Positions 1 to 13,004 of a stretch of 64,000 nt of DNA are shown piece by piece. The notes under the pieces were generated by a model. It made no database searches. It had not been told where the DNA came from and saw only the letters and a list, made by a program, of their open reading frames with translations. Each line of letters starts with the position of its first letter. Within the stretch, counting starts at the first letter, position 1. Location of the stretch: the NCBI GenBank assembly GCA_947034895.1, contig OX344763.1, positions 40,299,025 through 40,363,024 of the forward strand, read 5' to 3'. This stretch comes from Rhytidiadelphus loreus (lineage: Eukaryota > Streptophyta > Bryopsida > Hypnales > Hylocomiaceae). A program made the position numbers and the translations under genes.

Positions 1-117
1 CCGTCCGTGAAACTCTTTCGAGTGCAAGCGGACTTCAAGCTGCATCTCGATCTGCTCTGCAGGATCGAGCCCGGCCCACTGAAGACGTTTGATTGACGCG
101 ATGTAGCAGCCTTGCAT
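1..117 (-). CDS. Possible 5' end of a minus-strand gene, cut by the window edge
   Basis: Reading the minus strand from an ATG at 117-115 gives 39 open codons to the window edge (MQGCYIASIKRLQWAGLD and on). A TATA-like TATATA lies at 166-161, about 45 bases upstream. I do not recognise the product. The plus strand is also open over 1-96 (ending KTFD then TGA), so a plus-strand 3' end is the alternative. The stretch is far less AT-rich than the next 5 kb, which favours real coding sequence on one strand or the other. Confidence 0.25.
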   Translation of the reverse strand, partial: MQGCYIASIKRLQWAGLDPAEQIEMQLEVRLHSKEFHGR

Positions 118-3100
118 CTTTGTGGCGTTGCACAATGCGCACGCAATTATGTGAAAGCTCTATATAGGGCAGGGCAGGGCTGCTGCCAAAGGTAGCTGAC
201 TTGTCGCCACCAACTGCTTGAAATTAAAGGTTAGGGTACACATCCATTCATGCCGGGGTTGTACTGTACTTCAAAAGCATTGATTCACACATTTTGGAAA
301 TTTTGGAAAGGGGCTTCCTACTTGCTGGAGAATTCGTTCGTTACTTTTAGATTCTCAAATCCATGGCGGGGGAAAAAAAAAGATAAAGTGAAAAAATGTT
401 CCTGGAAATCTCCGAAGCGAACTGAGGTGACACCTCTTCGATGACATTACATTCAGAGGGAGTACTACACACCGTATTCACGTGAAAAGCTGCATTGCCA
501 ACTGTAGCTTTCTGCATGCACCTAAGATGAGATAGATTTTTCCTCCACCCACATGAATAAGAGTGAAAGATTTAACCTTGGAGTGAAAGATTTTCTTCTT
601 CATGCATCCGTCGTCTCGAAAAGCCCTTGCGAATGTACGGCCGGATGTTGTTTGTTCTAGAAAACAAGAGTCAAGGTTAAACCTTGGAATGAAAGATTTT
701 TTTTTCTCATGAATGTGTCGTCTCGAAAAACCCTTATGGTCAATTTCGTTAAAATGGTGGTATTCCGCATGCCATTTTAATGGAATATCTTCTACAAAAG
801 AGAATAATTGTGCCGCGATAGGGTCATACATGTGCCAATTTTATGCCTGGCACATTCAAATCACTCCTACTTCACGCATTTCCACTCCCCTTGGACAATC
901 TTTCCATTGTTTTCATTCTTTCAATGGTTTCATTTTGTGCCATTTTAACAAAATTGACCATCCTTGCAAATGTACAACCAAATGTTGTTTGTTCTAGAGA
1001 ATAGAAGTCAAGGTTGAATGATTTTTTTTCATATATTGTCTTGAATAGCCCTTGTGAATGTACGTATGTTGTTTGTTCTAGAAAATTTATGTCTTGGAAT
1101 GTTTCATACAATATTATAATATGACATTTACAACTATTTTGAAGTTGATATGAATGAAAAAAAAGGCACCACACGTGGAGATAAGAACTTATACATACAA
1201 TGCATCTTTTTACTTTTGAGACAGCTAATAATCATTGGGTGGCTTATGAATGTTTTATTTTCAAGGCATGAAGCCGTAGAAAAAAACACGTAAAGTTGTT
1301 TCTTGAACTCAATCTTGAAAATCTCCAAATAAAAATAGAAACATAGGATATATATGTTGCATACAAGAACATTCTTACCATGGTTGGATTTACAACTCTC
1401 AATTTCTTGTCAAAGTTATTAGCGCTTTAGATTTTTCTTTCATAAGTACTACATTCTATTTTATATATTTTATATGAAGATAAATATGAAGAGAAGATTG
1501 CTTAAAACATTTTCTATGTATTCTTGAACCATTTTACAACATGTTGACTAAAATGCACAAGTTATAGGACATATGTATTTTTTTCTGAAAAATGTTGAAA
1601 GGCAAAACTTCACTAGTTTAGAAAGGGCTAGAAAAAAACTATTTTTTTTGAAGATTAGGTGCATTGAACTTGCAATGGGTGGAGATTTTCCCTCTAAAAT
1701 TTTAGGAGGATGTTTGTTTAAACAAGTTGACTAAGGGACCCTATGATTCAATTTGTTAAAAAATAAATGTAAATGAAGATTCTAGCCTTGATTTGGATAC
1801 AAGTATTTTAAAGCAATTTTTGCCTCAAAACCCTACATTCCCTTAGGATTAAAAATACTTTGATCATTAAAAATTAAAGTTGGTTGAAGCTTTCAATTTT
1901 AAAATTCACCAGTAATATAATTTTGTGGGTAATAGTATTTTCATGTGATGGGCTAAAATCGTGAGGCTAAATCTGCATGGTATAGCAAGCTTGCTAAATT
2001 ATTATTTGATGTGTTCAAAATCATTAAAAAATTTATACAACAATTTTATAAATAATTCTTTAAAATAGAAAAGTGAGCTTACAATATTTTTCCTAATAAT
2101 TTGTGAATAGCAAAAATGTCCAAAGCATATGAATGAAGCACATATATGTACGCAATAATCAAATATTTAATTTATCTTTTCTCATCAGAATTTGAAAATA
2201 ACGAAGTGTTTAAGGTACCTTACAAAAAAACTCATAGTCTCTCCCCTCCCAAATTATAATTATCATGAACTATGCAAAACTTGTTTATAGTTGATAAAAT
2301 AATTGTAACTAAATGTTCAATTTGCACCAATTCTAATAGGCTTATATCATGAATTTATCTTTCTTCTTATATCGATAATTCTCTAAACAATTAATTTTCT
2401 ATGGACTCATAATTGAAACAATTCCATTTGATGTTTATTGTGTTTGCATCAAAATAAATATCAAAACCATTGTTAGCTTAATAAGCAAGCTTACCTTTAT
2501 CATTATTAATTTCTTAAGGACTGTGGTGTTTTTCTAAAGAAATTGTCAAAACCAACAATTTTTTGGTGCATTGACCAAAATCTAAAAATAAAACCATTTT
2601 TGGTGAACTTCAACTATGAAAAGTGTAGTAGTCCATTATTGCAATGTGTAGGAAAAGTTTCAACCCATTGATTGTGTAGATTACAAGATTATAACATTTG
2701 AAGTAAGAAAAAATAATTTATTTTTATCCCTACTACATATGGTTTCAAACCACTTCTAGCCTTCTTGGAATGGATTTTTTTTCTCTATTCAAATAAATAT
2801 ACTAAAATAAACAAAATAAAAAATAGAGTCAAACATTTAGAATATGTGGAACAAACTATCAAAACTTTTACTACACATATCAATGTTATAGTATAAAAGT
2901 TACTCAAGTTAAAAGAAAATATTTTTTCCCAAACCTTCCTTATAGGGTACCAAAGTTTATTTTAGCACACCAACTTTCAAAAGTAGATGAAGGAATTAAT
3001 ACAAATTGTTAAAACACTTTAATTCTTTTAGGTAGGATAACATTTGACCCATCCAAGTAATCAATTATTATTATTATTATTATTATTATTGTCTTTAAAG

Positions 3101-5990
3101 GGATATATATACACAACTTTTTGTCAATTAAAAAAAAAAATCCACTCAAAATTAATTTTGTGGAAGCTTGACCAAATTCCCATTTATCCATTCAATGGAT
3201 ATTACATTTGTCACAATCCATAAATAACAAAGGACTAAGATGGAATTTGAACAAGAAGTGTAACTAGTACAAACTCTAGCTTTTAAAGATTATTAAATCA
3301 TTTACAAATGAAATTCCCAACAAAGGACTAAAGTGGAGCTTCTTTGGCTCCAAAAAAATCTCCTAGGAATCTAAAAGGATAAAACTTATCACCACTAAGG
3401 TACTTTATAAAAAATGATTTGATTTTTGGATCATTATATACAATAATCTTGAAAATAATGCATCATCTGCTTTTGGTTTCCACTTATTTCAGGGATTAAG
3501 ATGGCACAAGGAAAACCATTGTGTTTGCAATTTTTGATTTTAACCCTTGAAAGACACATCCCCAAACCAAGGTAATCACCAAAATGCTTTTATTATTGGA
3601 CCAATTGGTACATTTATTGTTTTCGCAGTGAACAATGAAGTCATCCATCAAACACCACCAACATTTATTGTTCAATGGATGACAATAAATCATTCTATAC
3701 AAAACAAAAGTACACATGTTCATCTTTGAAATTTTGTGTAAAAAGGGGAAGGAATGTCTTGCACAGGAGTTTGACCTCCAATGAGTGCCCTTACACTTTT
3801 TTAAGCAAATGATTCACACTACACCAGCGACCAAGGGTCAATCTCCTCAAGGATTGAAGAGATATCAAATATTTTAGCAAGTGAAGAAACAAAGTAATAA
3901 ATTTTTATTATCCCAACAAACCAAAAGAAAACACATCCAAAACAGTCATATTATTAATGTAATATGGCTACAATATATATTCCTCAGATGATTACAATTT
4001 CAACCCCCCCGAAAGGCTACATTCTTGATGGTCTTCCACCTGAAAAAATATACAAAACCCCACTGTGGCCACTATTTCACTCATAAGTCATCACTTGCAA
4101 CCCCCCAAAGTGCGACTTTCACATCTCAAGAACGCACATTACATTCTTGATACAAAAACAACACTCAGGCTCACTTAGGCTTTCTTGGATGGCCATACTG
4201 GGACCATTCCTAAAGTGGCCATTTCCATTCCTGATGGTCACAACAGGGTGGTACCATCACCTAGCTTGAAGTTGTTTTCATAGCGTCTGTGACACCCTAA
4301 AGTAAATTAGGGCTCCCACCTTGCTACTTCTCCTTACACCCATGTACAAACTGTGAGCAGAGATAAATGTATAAGGGGCTCTCTGTACTTCAAAAACAAG
4401 TGAAAGCAGCAGGCATGCCAGGGTCTATTTAAATTAACAAAAGAGAACATAGAACCTGTTATAGCTATGACTCAGTCGAAGCATCAACCAGGGAAAGTAT
4501 GCATGACCTATGCATAACCAAATTGATCTAACGAAAAGATGACACAGCCGATAACAGTGCTGGTACAATGACATGACTTATATAACTCCCCTAATCTGAG
4601 TTCAGGATAAGTATACTTGCTGGTACAATGACAATGACATGACTTGTTCAATTATCCTAATTTGAGCTCAGAAATAAAGTTTTACTTGCAGAAAGGGCGA
4701 CGCCTCACAAAAATCCTCTTAGTGAAACATAGCCTTTACTTGGAAGTACAGATGTCTCCACAACGGGCATAAAGAACTATCCAGCATGACCTACATTTCC
4801 ATCATAAGAAATTGAACTTGGTAGCAAGCCTTGAATTTCTTTAATTATTGATATTTTTAACAGTATTCTGACGGAAGTGAGCATCACATCCGCTTTTGAA
4901 CACAACTACACCGATCTATACACTACCAGTGTACCTTCACTAAATAACCTGTGAAGCAAAACACATATGTACCTTGTACTGTAGATGACGTGACGAAAGT
5001 GACATGAATCTCCAGTGCAGAGTCCAAGAGACTGATTGTCTCCAACAGTCCAAGGGACATGTGAAGGTGCAGAATATATAGACAGTGCACTCCTTTTCTG
5101 AAGAGTTGAGTAAAATCAGTCCAAAAAATGGCCGCCCTCGCACCACCCCCAACAAACCTTCATGGATTGATAGCTGCGGTGTGAAATTCAAAATTCTGTC
5201 CACAAAGCCCCAACATTATTTTGGTGAGAAAAACACACATAAAAGACTCGCTTGTCAAGAATTCTACCTTCCACACGAGACCCCATACTGAATATCCTAC
5301 AAAGAAAATGCTGTGCCTACCCGTTTTCAAAATCCCACTTGGGACACATGCAACCAATATACAACCAATACCATTGAGGTTGAAGGGTTCTACTTAGTAC
5401 AAAAAGAAACAAATAGAAAACGATAAGCTGTCAAATATGTTATGCAACTCTTCAAGAGCTAAAGAAGAAGGTATTGCGCCAAAGTCTCAACTTAGAGTTA
5501 CAAACATAGAACAAAACCCCAATTTGAGCAAGAAGCCAACTCAATGTTAATATAGAAAATCATGCAACTATGAGTTGTTGCCAATTCCCCAAAGCACAAA
5601 GTTAACTTAACATAAGTTGAACAATTAAAATACAACTCACAAAAGAACTAACAAATGTTCGGATTTAGTGAAAAAAAGAGGGACTACACACCATTACCCA
5701 GAGAAGAACACTTGATAATCATATATTCAATTGGTGTACATCCCCTAATCAATATGTCAAAGAAGCAATTCTAGAACATCTACCCATTCAACTTTGACCC
5801 CTCGGGACTTTAGCATATGGTACCCAAATGTCACCTTCTTAGAGGCGTTGGAGATCTCTTTCATTTACCAACAAGAAACGTATGTGAAAATTTGACCAAT
5901 CTAATAATACGAACTACGCTCAGAAGTAGAAGTGGCTGATTTGGATGATGTCCATAACTTACAATACAAATTAGCGTAACCAAAACAATA
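118..5990. other. AT-rich intergenic DNA, no supported gene
   Basis: Long runs of A and T, and only short open frames without family resemblance. Positions 1000-3700 are especially AT-rich. The part from about 3900 to 5990 is less extreme and may include 3' untranslated sequence of the minus-strand aminopeptidase gene, but I see no coding exon in it. Confidence 0.6.
3064..3090. repeat. (ATT)n microsatellite
   Basis: Nine perfect ATT-type triplets in a row inside AT-rich DNA. Confidence 0.9.
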
Positions 5991-6080
5991 TTTCGAAGAG
6001 CAAAGAGAATAGAAACACAGCTCCATTGTACCTCAGCACTTGGTCATTCAACACAGAAGTGAACACCTGTGCCCAAACAT

Positions 6081-8060
6081 CTACGCCTTGCTCTTGTGTG
6101 AGACAACCCATTCCACCAGTGTGGCAACAGCAAACCCAGTGCCGCCAGTCTTATCCTTCCAAACCGGTCCAGCAATGTCCAAATGCGCCCAAGGGATACT
6201 CTCATCTACAAAATGTTTCAAGAACAAGGACGCGGTGATAGACCCGCCTGCACGGCCACCAGTATTCACCATATCCGCAATGTTGGATTTCATCATCTCC
6301 CAGTAGCTGTCCTCCATGGGCATCCTCCACAGCTTCTCACCTCCTTTCTTCGACGCTGCTGAAAGCTCCTCAGCAAGCGCATCAAAGGGAGTGAACATCC
6401 CTCCAATCTCATTCCCAAGGGCAATAATGCAGGCACCGGTTAAAGTAGCCAGATCAACAATCTTGTCAACCTTCAATTTACTCGCGTATACAAGCGCATC
6501 TGCCAATGTGAGCCTGCCTTCAGCGTCTGTGTTGTTCACCTCAATTGTCTTCCCGTTCGAAGCTGTCAGAATATCCCCCGGTCGCATACCTCCACCGCTG
6601 ATCATATTCTCACATGCCGCAACGATGAAGTTCACTTCCACCCCTGCAGATAGTGGTTCTATTCTTGGTTAAATATCGCCAGATTTTGCTACATTAACAG
6701 GGAATTCAAGAAAGAGAACGCGATTATTTAGCCACATTTATATGAGGATTTGTTGTAAATCGCTGCCCAAACAACAAAAAGGTTATGAAAAATTCGCCTC
6801 AACGATAGACAAATTCTTGGAGCCACCCCGGCGAGACATGCAAAATGCAAACGAAATCCTGCCTGCAGGTTTAATTGCCGCAATGGCTTTGGCGCATCCC
6901 AGCACAGCCGCTGCGCCTCCCATATCAAACTTCATGAGCTCGATCATGCATCCCGGTCCCGTCTTGATGTTATAGCCTCCACTATCAAATGTCAAACCCT
7001 TGCCCACAATCGCCAGCTTCGTGGTCACGGCGCCATTCGCAGCCGGCGAATATTTCAAGTGGATGAACTTGGGTGGATTCGTCGAGGCGGCGGAAACTCC
7101 CAGGTACGCGCCCATTCCGAGCTTCTCGCACTCCTCCTTCTCCAAAATCTGGCACGTCATCACATCCGCGTGCTCCCCCGCAATCGCCTCGGCCTCCTCC
7201 GCCATCACACTCGGTAACAGTACATTCGGCGGCGCATTCACGAGCTGCTTCGCGAGGATCACCCCAGCGGATTGCTTCACCGTCTGCTCAATCGAAGGTT
7301 CCAACCCCGATCCTAACCCTAACACCTCCAAAGTCTTCAACACCGGCTTCTTAAACTCGCTCTTGAACCGCATATCCTCAAACGACCCCAATACCACCCC
7401 AGAAGTCACGGCCGTAACAGCCGCATCCCGATCCGCCACCGACTTCCCGTCCACAACAAAAACTGCCGCAGACGCAGCTTGCGCCGTCTTCGCGGCCACC
7501 GCGACGCTCTCACCAAGCGTCTTCCACACCTTACTACTCCCCGCCTCCTTCTTCCCTAACCCTACCAACCCCACGCGCTTAAACCCCTTCCCACTCACGC
7601 GATGAAACGTCGACTGCCCAGTCTTCCCCTGAAAATCCTCCTCACTCGCAACTTCACTCAACAGCCCGTCCACAAGCGCATCCACACCAGCAAGCTCCCC
7701 ATCGCGAAACTTCCCATTCTCGGTACCCGCGCTCCCCTCAAACACTCCGATGACGAACAAATCGCCCTTCCAGCTCGTGGCAGAAGCATTTTCGGGAGTC
7801 GTGACGGCGATCTCGGGCACCACGGGCGTGGCAGGCGCGGTCAAGCCAACCTCGGAGACTTGCGACGACGCTTTCGTCATGGTGGTGGACTGCAAGCGTA
7901 CGTGAAATGTTTTTGGGACGAAAGAATAGGCGCCTAAAGGGGAGAGCAAGCGGGGTGAGAATGCGAAGGGGACGAAGGGGGAGTGTGCGGCGCGTCGCGT
8001 GACGGTGACGGCGAGAATGCGAGACGGGCGCGGCAGAAGAAGGCCCAGAACACGCACCAT
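6081..8060 (-). CDS. LAP: Leucine aminopeptidase, M17 family, organelle-targeted
   Basis: Two exons, 8060-6863 and 6643-6081, encode 586 residues, close to the size of plant LAP2-type enzymes. M17 enzymes are hexameric, two-metal aminopeptidases releasing N-terminal residues from peptides. Visible family residues: Lys354 and Asp359 in [14 protein letters not shown], Lys366 (catalytic Lys equivalent), Asp379 in KFDMGGAA, and Asp439, Glu441 and Arg443 in NNTDAEGRL. The C-terminal half follows the plant family closely ([35 protein letters not shown]). I chose the ATG at 8060 because it has a strong context (gccATGG) and begins an Arg/Ser/Pro-rich, acidic-poor segment of about 60 residues that looks like a transit peptide. 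An in-frame ATG at 8246 would add 62 unconserved residues. The single intron is noteworthy because angiosperm homologues usually have many; it uses a GC donor. No part is broken, so the gene is probably functional. Identification is certain; the start and plastid versus mitochondrial targeting are inferred. Confidence 0.95.
6644..6862 (-). other. GC-AG intron of the aminopeptidase gene
   Basis: The conserved join IKPPG/VEV-type can only be made in frame by splicing CCTGCAG to GGGTGG, with the intron beginning GCAGGA and ending CTGCAG. No GT near the exon end gives the correct frame. The intron is 219 bases long. Confidence 0.8.
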
Positions 8061-8099
8061 GGCGGGCTCTTGGATACGGCGATAAGCGCACTCGCGGGC

Positions 8100-9118
8100 T
8101 CGCGGGGGAGGCAGCGGTTGTGGGTCTTGTGGGTTGGGGGGGAAGAGCCCACATTTTGCTTGTCCTTCGGCTTGCTTGGGATGAGATTTGGTAGGTTCCC
8201 CTACCACCGCCCACCCATTGGAGCTCATTTGCATTTCCACAACCATAATTACAATGTTTTTTACAAGTTGTTTTTAGGATGATAAGCACTCTTGTGGGAT
8301 ACAATCGAAAATGGTTGTGGATAAGTCTTTGGGATTGGGGGCAAACCCACATTTGTCCTCTAGCCTTCGGCTTGCTTGGAGAATTGGAGATGAAGTTTGG
8401 TGGGTTTTTCTAATAAGTGTACCCATTTGAGCTCATTTGCATTTATGCAATCAACATCACAATGAGATTTTGTATTTTACCTATTTGTGAGTGGAAATCA
8501 TCAGTTTTCAAAGAAAATATTATAGTTTTTGGATTTTTGTGACTAATTTGTATGAAGTTTTTAAGTGACCACTAGAAGATGTTAGCCCTTAATTGCTAAT
8601 TCCTCAATTAATTTGCACATAGATGATAAAGTGGACTCCCTCAACACCACCTTCAATTAACTCATTTGTATTTCTGCAATCAAAATTATGATCAAAGGTT
8701 TTGTTTTTCTTACTTGTGTGCAAGTGAAAACCATCAGTTTAAAAAGAAAAAGTTACAGAGATTTAAATTTTTTTTTTAAACTTTAAAAGTCATTACTTAA
8801 GATGTTATACCTTCATTTGTTATTGTTCAAGCAATCAATTCATACATAGCTAATAAGGTAAATTCCCTTAACATTGTCCATTGTAGCTCATTTGTATTTC
8901 CTCAATCTAAATTGTAATCAAAGAATATTTTTTCTTATTTACTATATGCAAATTAGAATCATCAATAATGAAAGATAAGAATTTTTTCGTGAGAATTTAT
9001 GTGAATTTTGTGAGTTATGGCTAGAATATGTACACCGTGAATGCTTCAAGCATCCATGCAATGGAAGTTTCCCCTAATACCACCTATTTTAGCTTATATG
9101 CATTTCCACAACCACAAT
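8100..9118. repeat. Degenerate ~215-bp tandem repeat next to the aminopeptidase promoter
   Basis: A block containing GCTCATTTGCATTTC or a close variant recurs at about 8223, 8434, 8649, 8888 and 9090 (spacing 200-240 bases). A second landmark, CTTCGGCTTGCTTGG, occurs at about 8167 and 8365. The first unit lies within about 170 bases of the aminopeptidase start codon, so it forms that gene's 5' leader or promoter. The array is cut at 9118 by the outer CACTA element and resumes at 41446. Confidence 0.75.
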
Positions 9119-9369
9119 CACTAGAAGAAAACGAAGGTTTTTCAACTATAAGAACAACCGCTCTTTTAATTGAACGAGACATTTGCGACTGATGCAAATT
9201 TAGAGACTCACAGTCATTGTGGGCAAGTCATTCTTTGAAATGTAATTGTAAAAGACAATGAGGTTGTTTCTCATCTGACATCCTAGTTGGAACTTTGTCA
9301 ACATATTTTTCTTACATGGTTGCCAATGTGGCATTCATTGCCACATGAAGTTGACTCTTTTGTAACTTA

Positions 9370-10894
9370 ATTGTGACTTTAGAAGGACAATATATACAAA
9401 TAACATGGTGTGCCATCAATAAAAATAGCTTTGCAAGAAAAAAAAAATTCATTAAATCTTGATATAACATGTCCATATCTCCCATGCATCATGTATTGCT
9501 GCTTTAAGAAGTATTGACTATCTAAACAATCACTACATGTAAATGGTCACTATCTTTGTAGTATTTCATAGATTATAATTTATGACAATTGAGTAGCTAA
9601 CCACTACTAGGTTTTTTTATTTGGGCATTTAACACCTAATTGTGTTAGAGTTTCCAATTGAGCACCGAGGCTTTAGAAAATTTCAATTTTAATGTAATGT
9701 GTTTGTGCCACATTTATTGCAGTATGCTAGCAGCACATGCTATGTACAATCTAGAAGTGTCCGGCCTATATCTTGAAAGTGCTAGCCATTGTGTGCCAAC
9801 TGCACTCCTACGAACTTTTCAATTGTCAGCTTTCAACCGTTAGATGTGCTAGGGTTTGCTTTTGGAGTCAATTTCCTCGTCCTTTGCCATAGACAATTGC
9901 CAAAGTACAGCCATATTTCATCTCTTTGGGTGCATGTGCTTTGCATATTTGCAAATCTTGAGTGCCTTCTTTGCATAGTTTATTCATTTTATGTTTCCAT
10001 CATTGTGTCCTTTAAGTTGTCACCATAGCCAAAAAGAGTACATTGCCTAATGAATAGTATTTTTGTGTCATTATTGTTGTGCGTGAGAGAAGGATCTTAT
10101 CATTGGAAGCTATTGTTTTGTGGTTGAGGTTTGCTTTGGGCACATGAGGTATACCTCCTATTTGATCTAAAAATCCAAATATTGAAGAGTATTGGAGGTA
10201 GAGGTCAGGATTTTTCTATCATGTTGTTTGGGTTTTGAGTTAGAGAAATAGAGGTCAATTTCAACATTGGAATGGAGGTCAATCTGTGGGTTTTCTATCT
10301 TTTCTATTTCATGTTTTTTGCACTTATGTCTATGACTTTCAATTTGCCGAGGGATCAAGGTTGCAATGTGGTTTAAGGTTCTTCAAATGTAATCTTAATA
10401 GTGTTGCTACTTTGATTTTGTCAAGGTTTGATCTTGCTGGGGTTTGGGTTACCATGTTGGATTGGGTTTGTGATTTTAGGGTCTGATCTTCCGATTTTGT
10501 GTTTGAGAGATTTAGTTTGAGAGTGGATTTGTTCTTCTCTGGGTGTAGTCTTGATCAAGCTTCTCATCCAATTTTGATAGGGTTTGATCTTCGTGGATTT
10601 TGAGTAATGGTGAGGGCTACATTTGGTAAGGTCTGAGGTTTGAGAGATTTGGTTTGAGGTTTAGAGTTTGGGTTGGGTTGATTTTGTCTCAGATTTTGTG
10701 TTTTAGATGTTTGAAAGATTTGGTTTAAGGGTGGATTTATTCTTCTTGGGATGTAGCATTGATAAAGTTTCTCCTTCGATTTTGTTAGGATCTAAATTTG
10801 GTGGGGGTTTGAGGTTTGTAGATTTTGCAACTTACTTATATTTGGGTACTAATTGTTTTTTCTGGTTTTTTCTTGGGTTGCTTGATTGATCGAC
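9370..10894. other. Non-coding interior of the outer CACTA element
   Basis: AT- and GT-rich DNA without a credible reading frame. The stretch 10100-10890 is rich in GGTTTGAGGTTT-like words on the plus strand, resembling a promoter or leader for the decayed hAT gene that starts at 10895. Confidence 0.5.
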
Positions 10895-12480
10895 ATGGTT
10901 GGCGAGGTGCCCGTGGTGAACATTGCAAAGGCAACAATTGTAGATGTAGAGATTGCTCTAAGGGTTGAGAAGAAAAAGGCCTATGACAAGAAGGTAGCTA
11001 AGGCTGCAACTTGTAAGAAGTTTTAGGAATCTTGTTTGATAGAAGAAATGATTAAGAAAAATCCTTGAGAGAAGGGTACAATTTGATCTTTCTTGATTTT
11101 TTCACGTAATGTTGATAATGGAGAAGAGTTTCAATCTCGTGGTATGGAGTTTTTGCAGCAAGGATGTAAGAAAAAATGAATTAATGTTTTTCTTGTATCT
11201 ATAGACAGAACCCCAAGATTTAAAGGGGTGTTCAATTTTGGAGACAAAGATAAGAGCTGTATTGTGCTTAGTTCACCCTCCTACTCCAATTGTGGTGTTG
11301 TTAGAAGAATCAATGGTGTATGGTTACAGTGAAGACAACCTTGACTACCGTGAAATTCATGGTTTGGAGTTGGAGGAGTTTGATCTTGACAATTTTGAGC
11401 CTGAAGATGAAATTCCTCCTCTAAAGAAGACAAGGCCGAATTATGATCTCACGTAGAAGTTTCAAATGGTGTGGGCTACCTAATGCCCTTGGGTAGAGAT
11501 GAAACTCACTGTAGAGGGGCTTTTGCACATGGTTCATTCTCAGGTTCGTTGCCAAATTTGCACCAATGTTGGGAAGAAGGAGGTTTTCATAGGACCAAGA
11601 CTGAACACTTTGAAGCAACATGCAAAGCGTAAATAACACAAGCAAATATGCTTTTGTTTATTGCCAAACGTCCTACTACGGTTCTTCAACAGATTAATCA
11701 TTGCAACTTGATTAAGTCAAAATGCATATGTGTACAGTTTGCCATCTTCTTCCAGATTCTTTTTCATGGATGATCAGTGCTTGAGTTTGAGTTTAAATCT
11801 AAATTGTATTTTTTTTTAGTTTGCCTAATTTGCCATCAATGCATTGGTTAGACACCTCTAGGTGGATTATAGCAGCCCACATGTATTCATTTGTTCAGGA
11901 GAAAATGAAGGCAATGATCACTATTGTTAATTTTATAGCCATCACATGTGATGAAACATTTGTAGTTGATAACAAAAGCTACATATTTGTACATGTATAT
12001 GTTATGCAAAATTAGACTATAGTAACTTTACTTGTGGCATTGCAATAAGTTGCTAGTGATGGTGCAACAACTAATGGCTTGATTAACTTGCTAGTTGGTA
12101 TTCTAGCTTCACGGGGTGAATTAGATTCAACTACAGTTGCCAAAAAATTAGTTTGCTTTGGTGCAGATGGTATTTTTATAATGCAGAGACATCAGACACG
12201 TGTAACCACCTAATTGAAGGAGAAGTTTGCCCCATTTATGCAAAGTCAACACTACATTCTTCATCATGTAAATTTGGTAGTGAAGACACTCTCTAATCTT
12301 GATCTATTCTATGTGATTGAGGATGTTTGTAGTGTAACCGAGAAGTATTTTGCCCACAGTTCCAAAAAATATGCAAAGTTCCATACTTTGGCACTTCTTT
12401 TGGATACAAAAGGCTTAAGATTATTGAAGAATGTGACCACTCGTTGGATGAGCTTGATAGTTCTTTTTGTAGCTATTCTA
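10895..12480 (+). pseudogene. Decayed hAT-type transposase gene with BED-like finger
   Basis: A start-like ATG at 10895 opens 43 codons ending KKF-stop. From about 11457 a finger-like stretch contains CQIC followed by KQHAKRK, as in BED-type fingers. From 11821 one frame shows hAT core features: HWLDTSRW, ITCDETFVVDNKSYIFVHVYV, VCFGADGIFIMQ, then APFMQSQHYILHHVNLVVKT and NVTTRWMSL. These are typical of plant KIAA1586/hAT-like proteins. The frame is broken by in-frame stops at 12013-12015, 12046-12048 and 12211-12213, and the N-terminal part has more stops. Homology ends near 12480, before the C-terminal dimerisation region, so the gene is also truncated. The product would be a nuclear cut-and-paste transposase; this copy is dead. 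I could not find its terminal repeats. Confidence 0.75.
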
Positions 12481-13004
12481 GAATCACAGATTTTAATATT
12501 TATGCCTCTAAGTAGATTCACCCTAAACCTAAAAAAAAGGCTACCCCCCCCTATGCAAGATCCAATTTTTAGTTGATCACAATGCCAACCACAACACAAT
12601 GGCATGACAAAAACAAAACCCTCATTGAACTACAGTAGTCCTTTGTCCCTTCCCCTCTAATCTCTGTGTTGTTAGCTTAAAACCTAAAAACAAACCAATG
12701 ACCTCTCTTGTATTGACAATACAACCAAAGAGTTCAAATAACTCGCAACCACAAATATCAACTAGAAATCACCAAAAAGTTCCAGGTCTCCTCTATATAT
12801 GCAAGTCCTCCATTCAACACCACAAAACCTCAATGACACCATAAAAATCCATCAGCACCTTCCAATGCCTTTCTGCCTAGAGTGACACTACAAAACCCTA
12901 CTTCTAGGACGTGGTAGTGTCCTCCCAAAGTTTACTTGGTGGTTGAGCAAGACTACAAAATAGGACTCAATGACACTTGGTGCTTTGTTATTATGGTGTG
13001 TGGC
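12481..13004. other. Unassigned non-coding stretch before the TGTCG element
   Basis: Low-complexity, C-rich plus-strand text with no frame or repeat that I recognise. It ends with the GTGGC target duplication (13000-13004). Confidence 0.4.

Noticed and set aside
7000..7605. 201-codon plus-strand frame
   Set aside because: Antisense to the conserved aminopeptidase exon; its openness follows from GC-rich codon use on the other strand.
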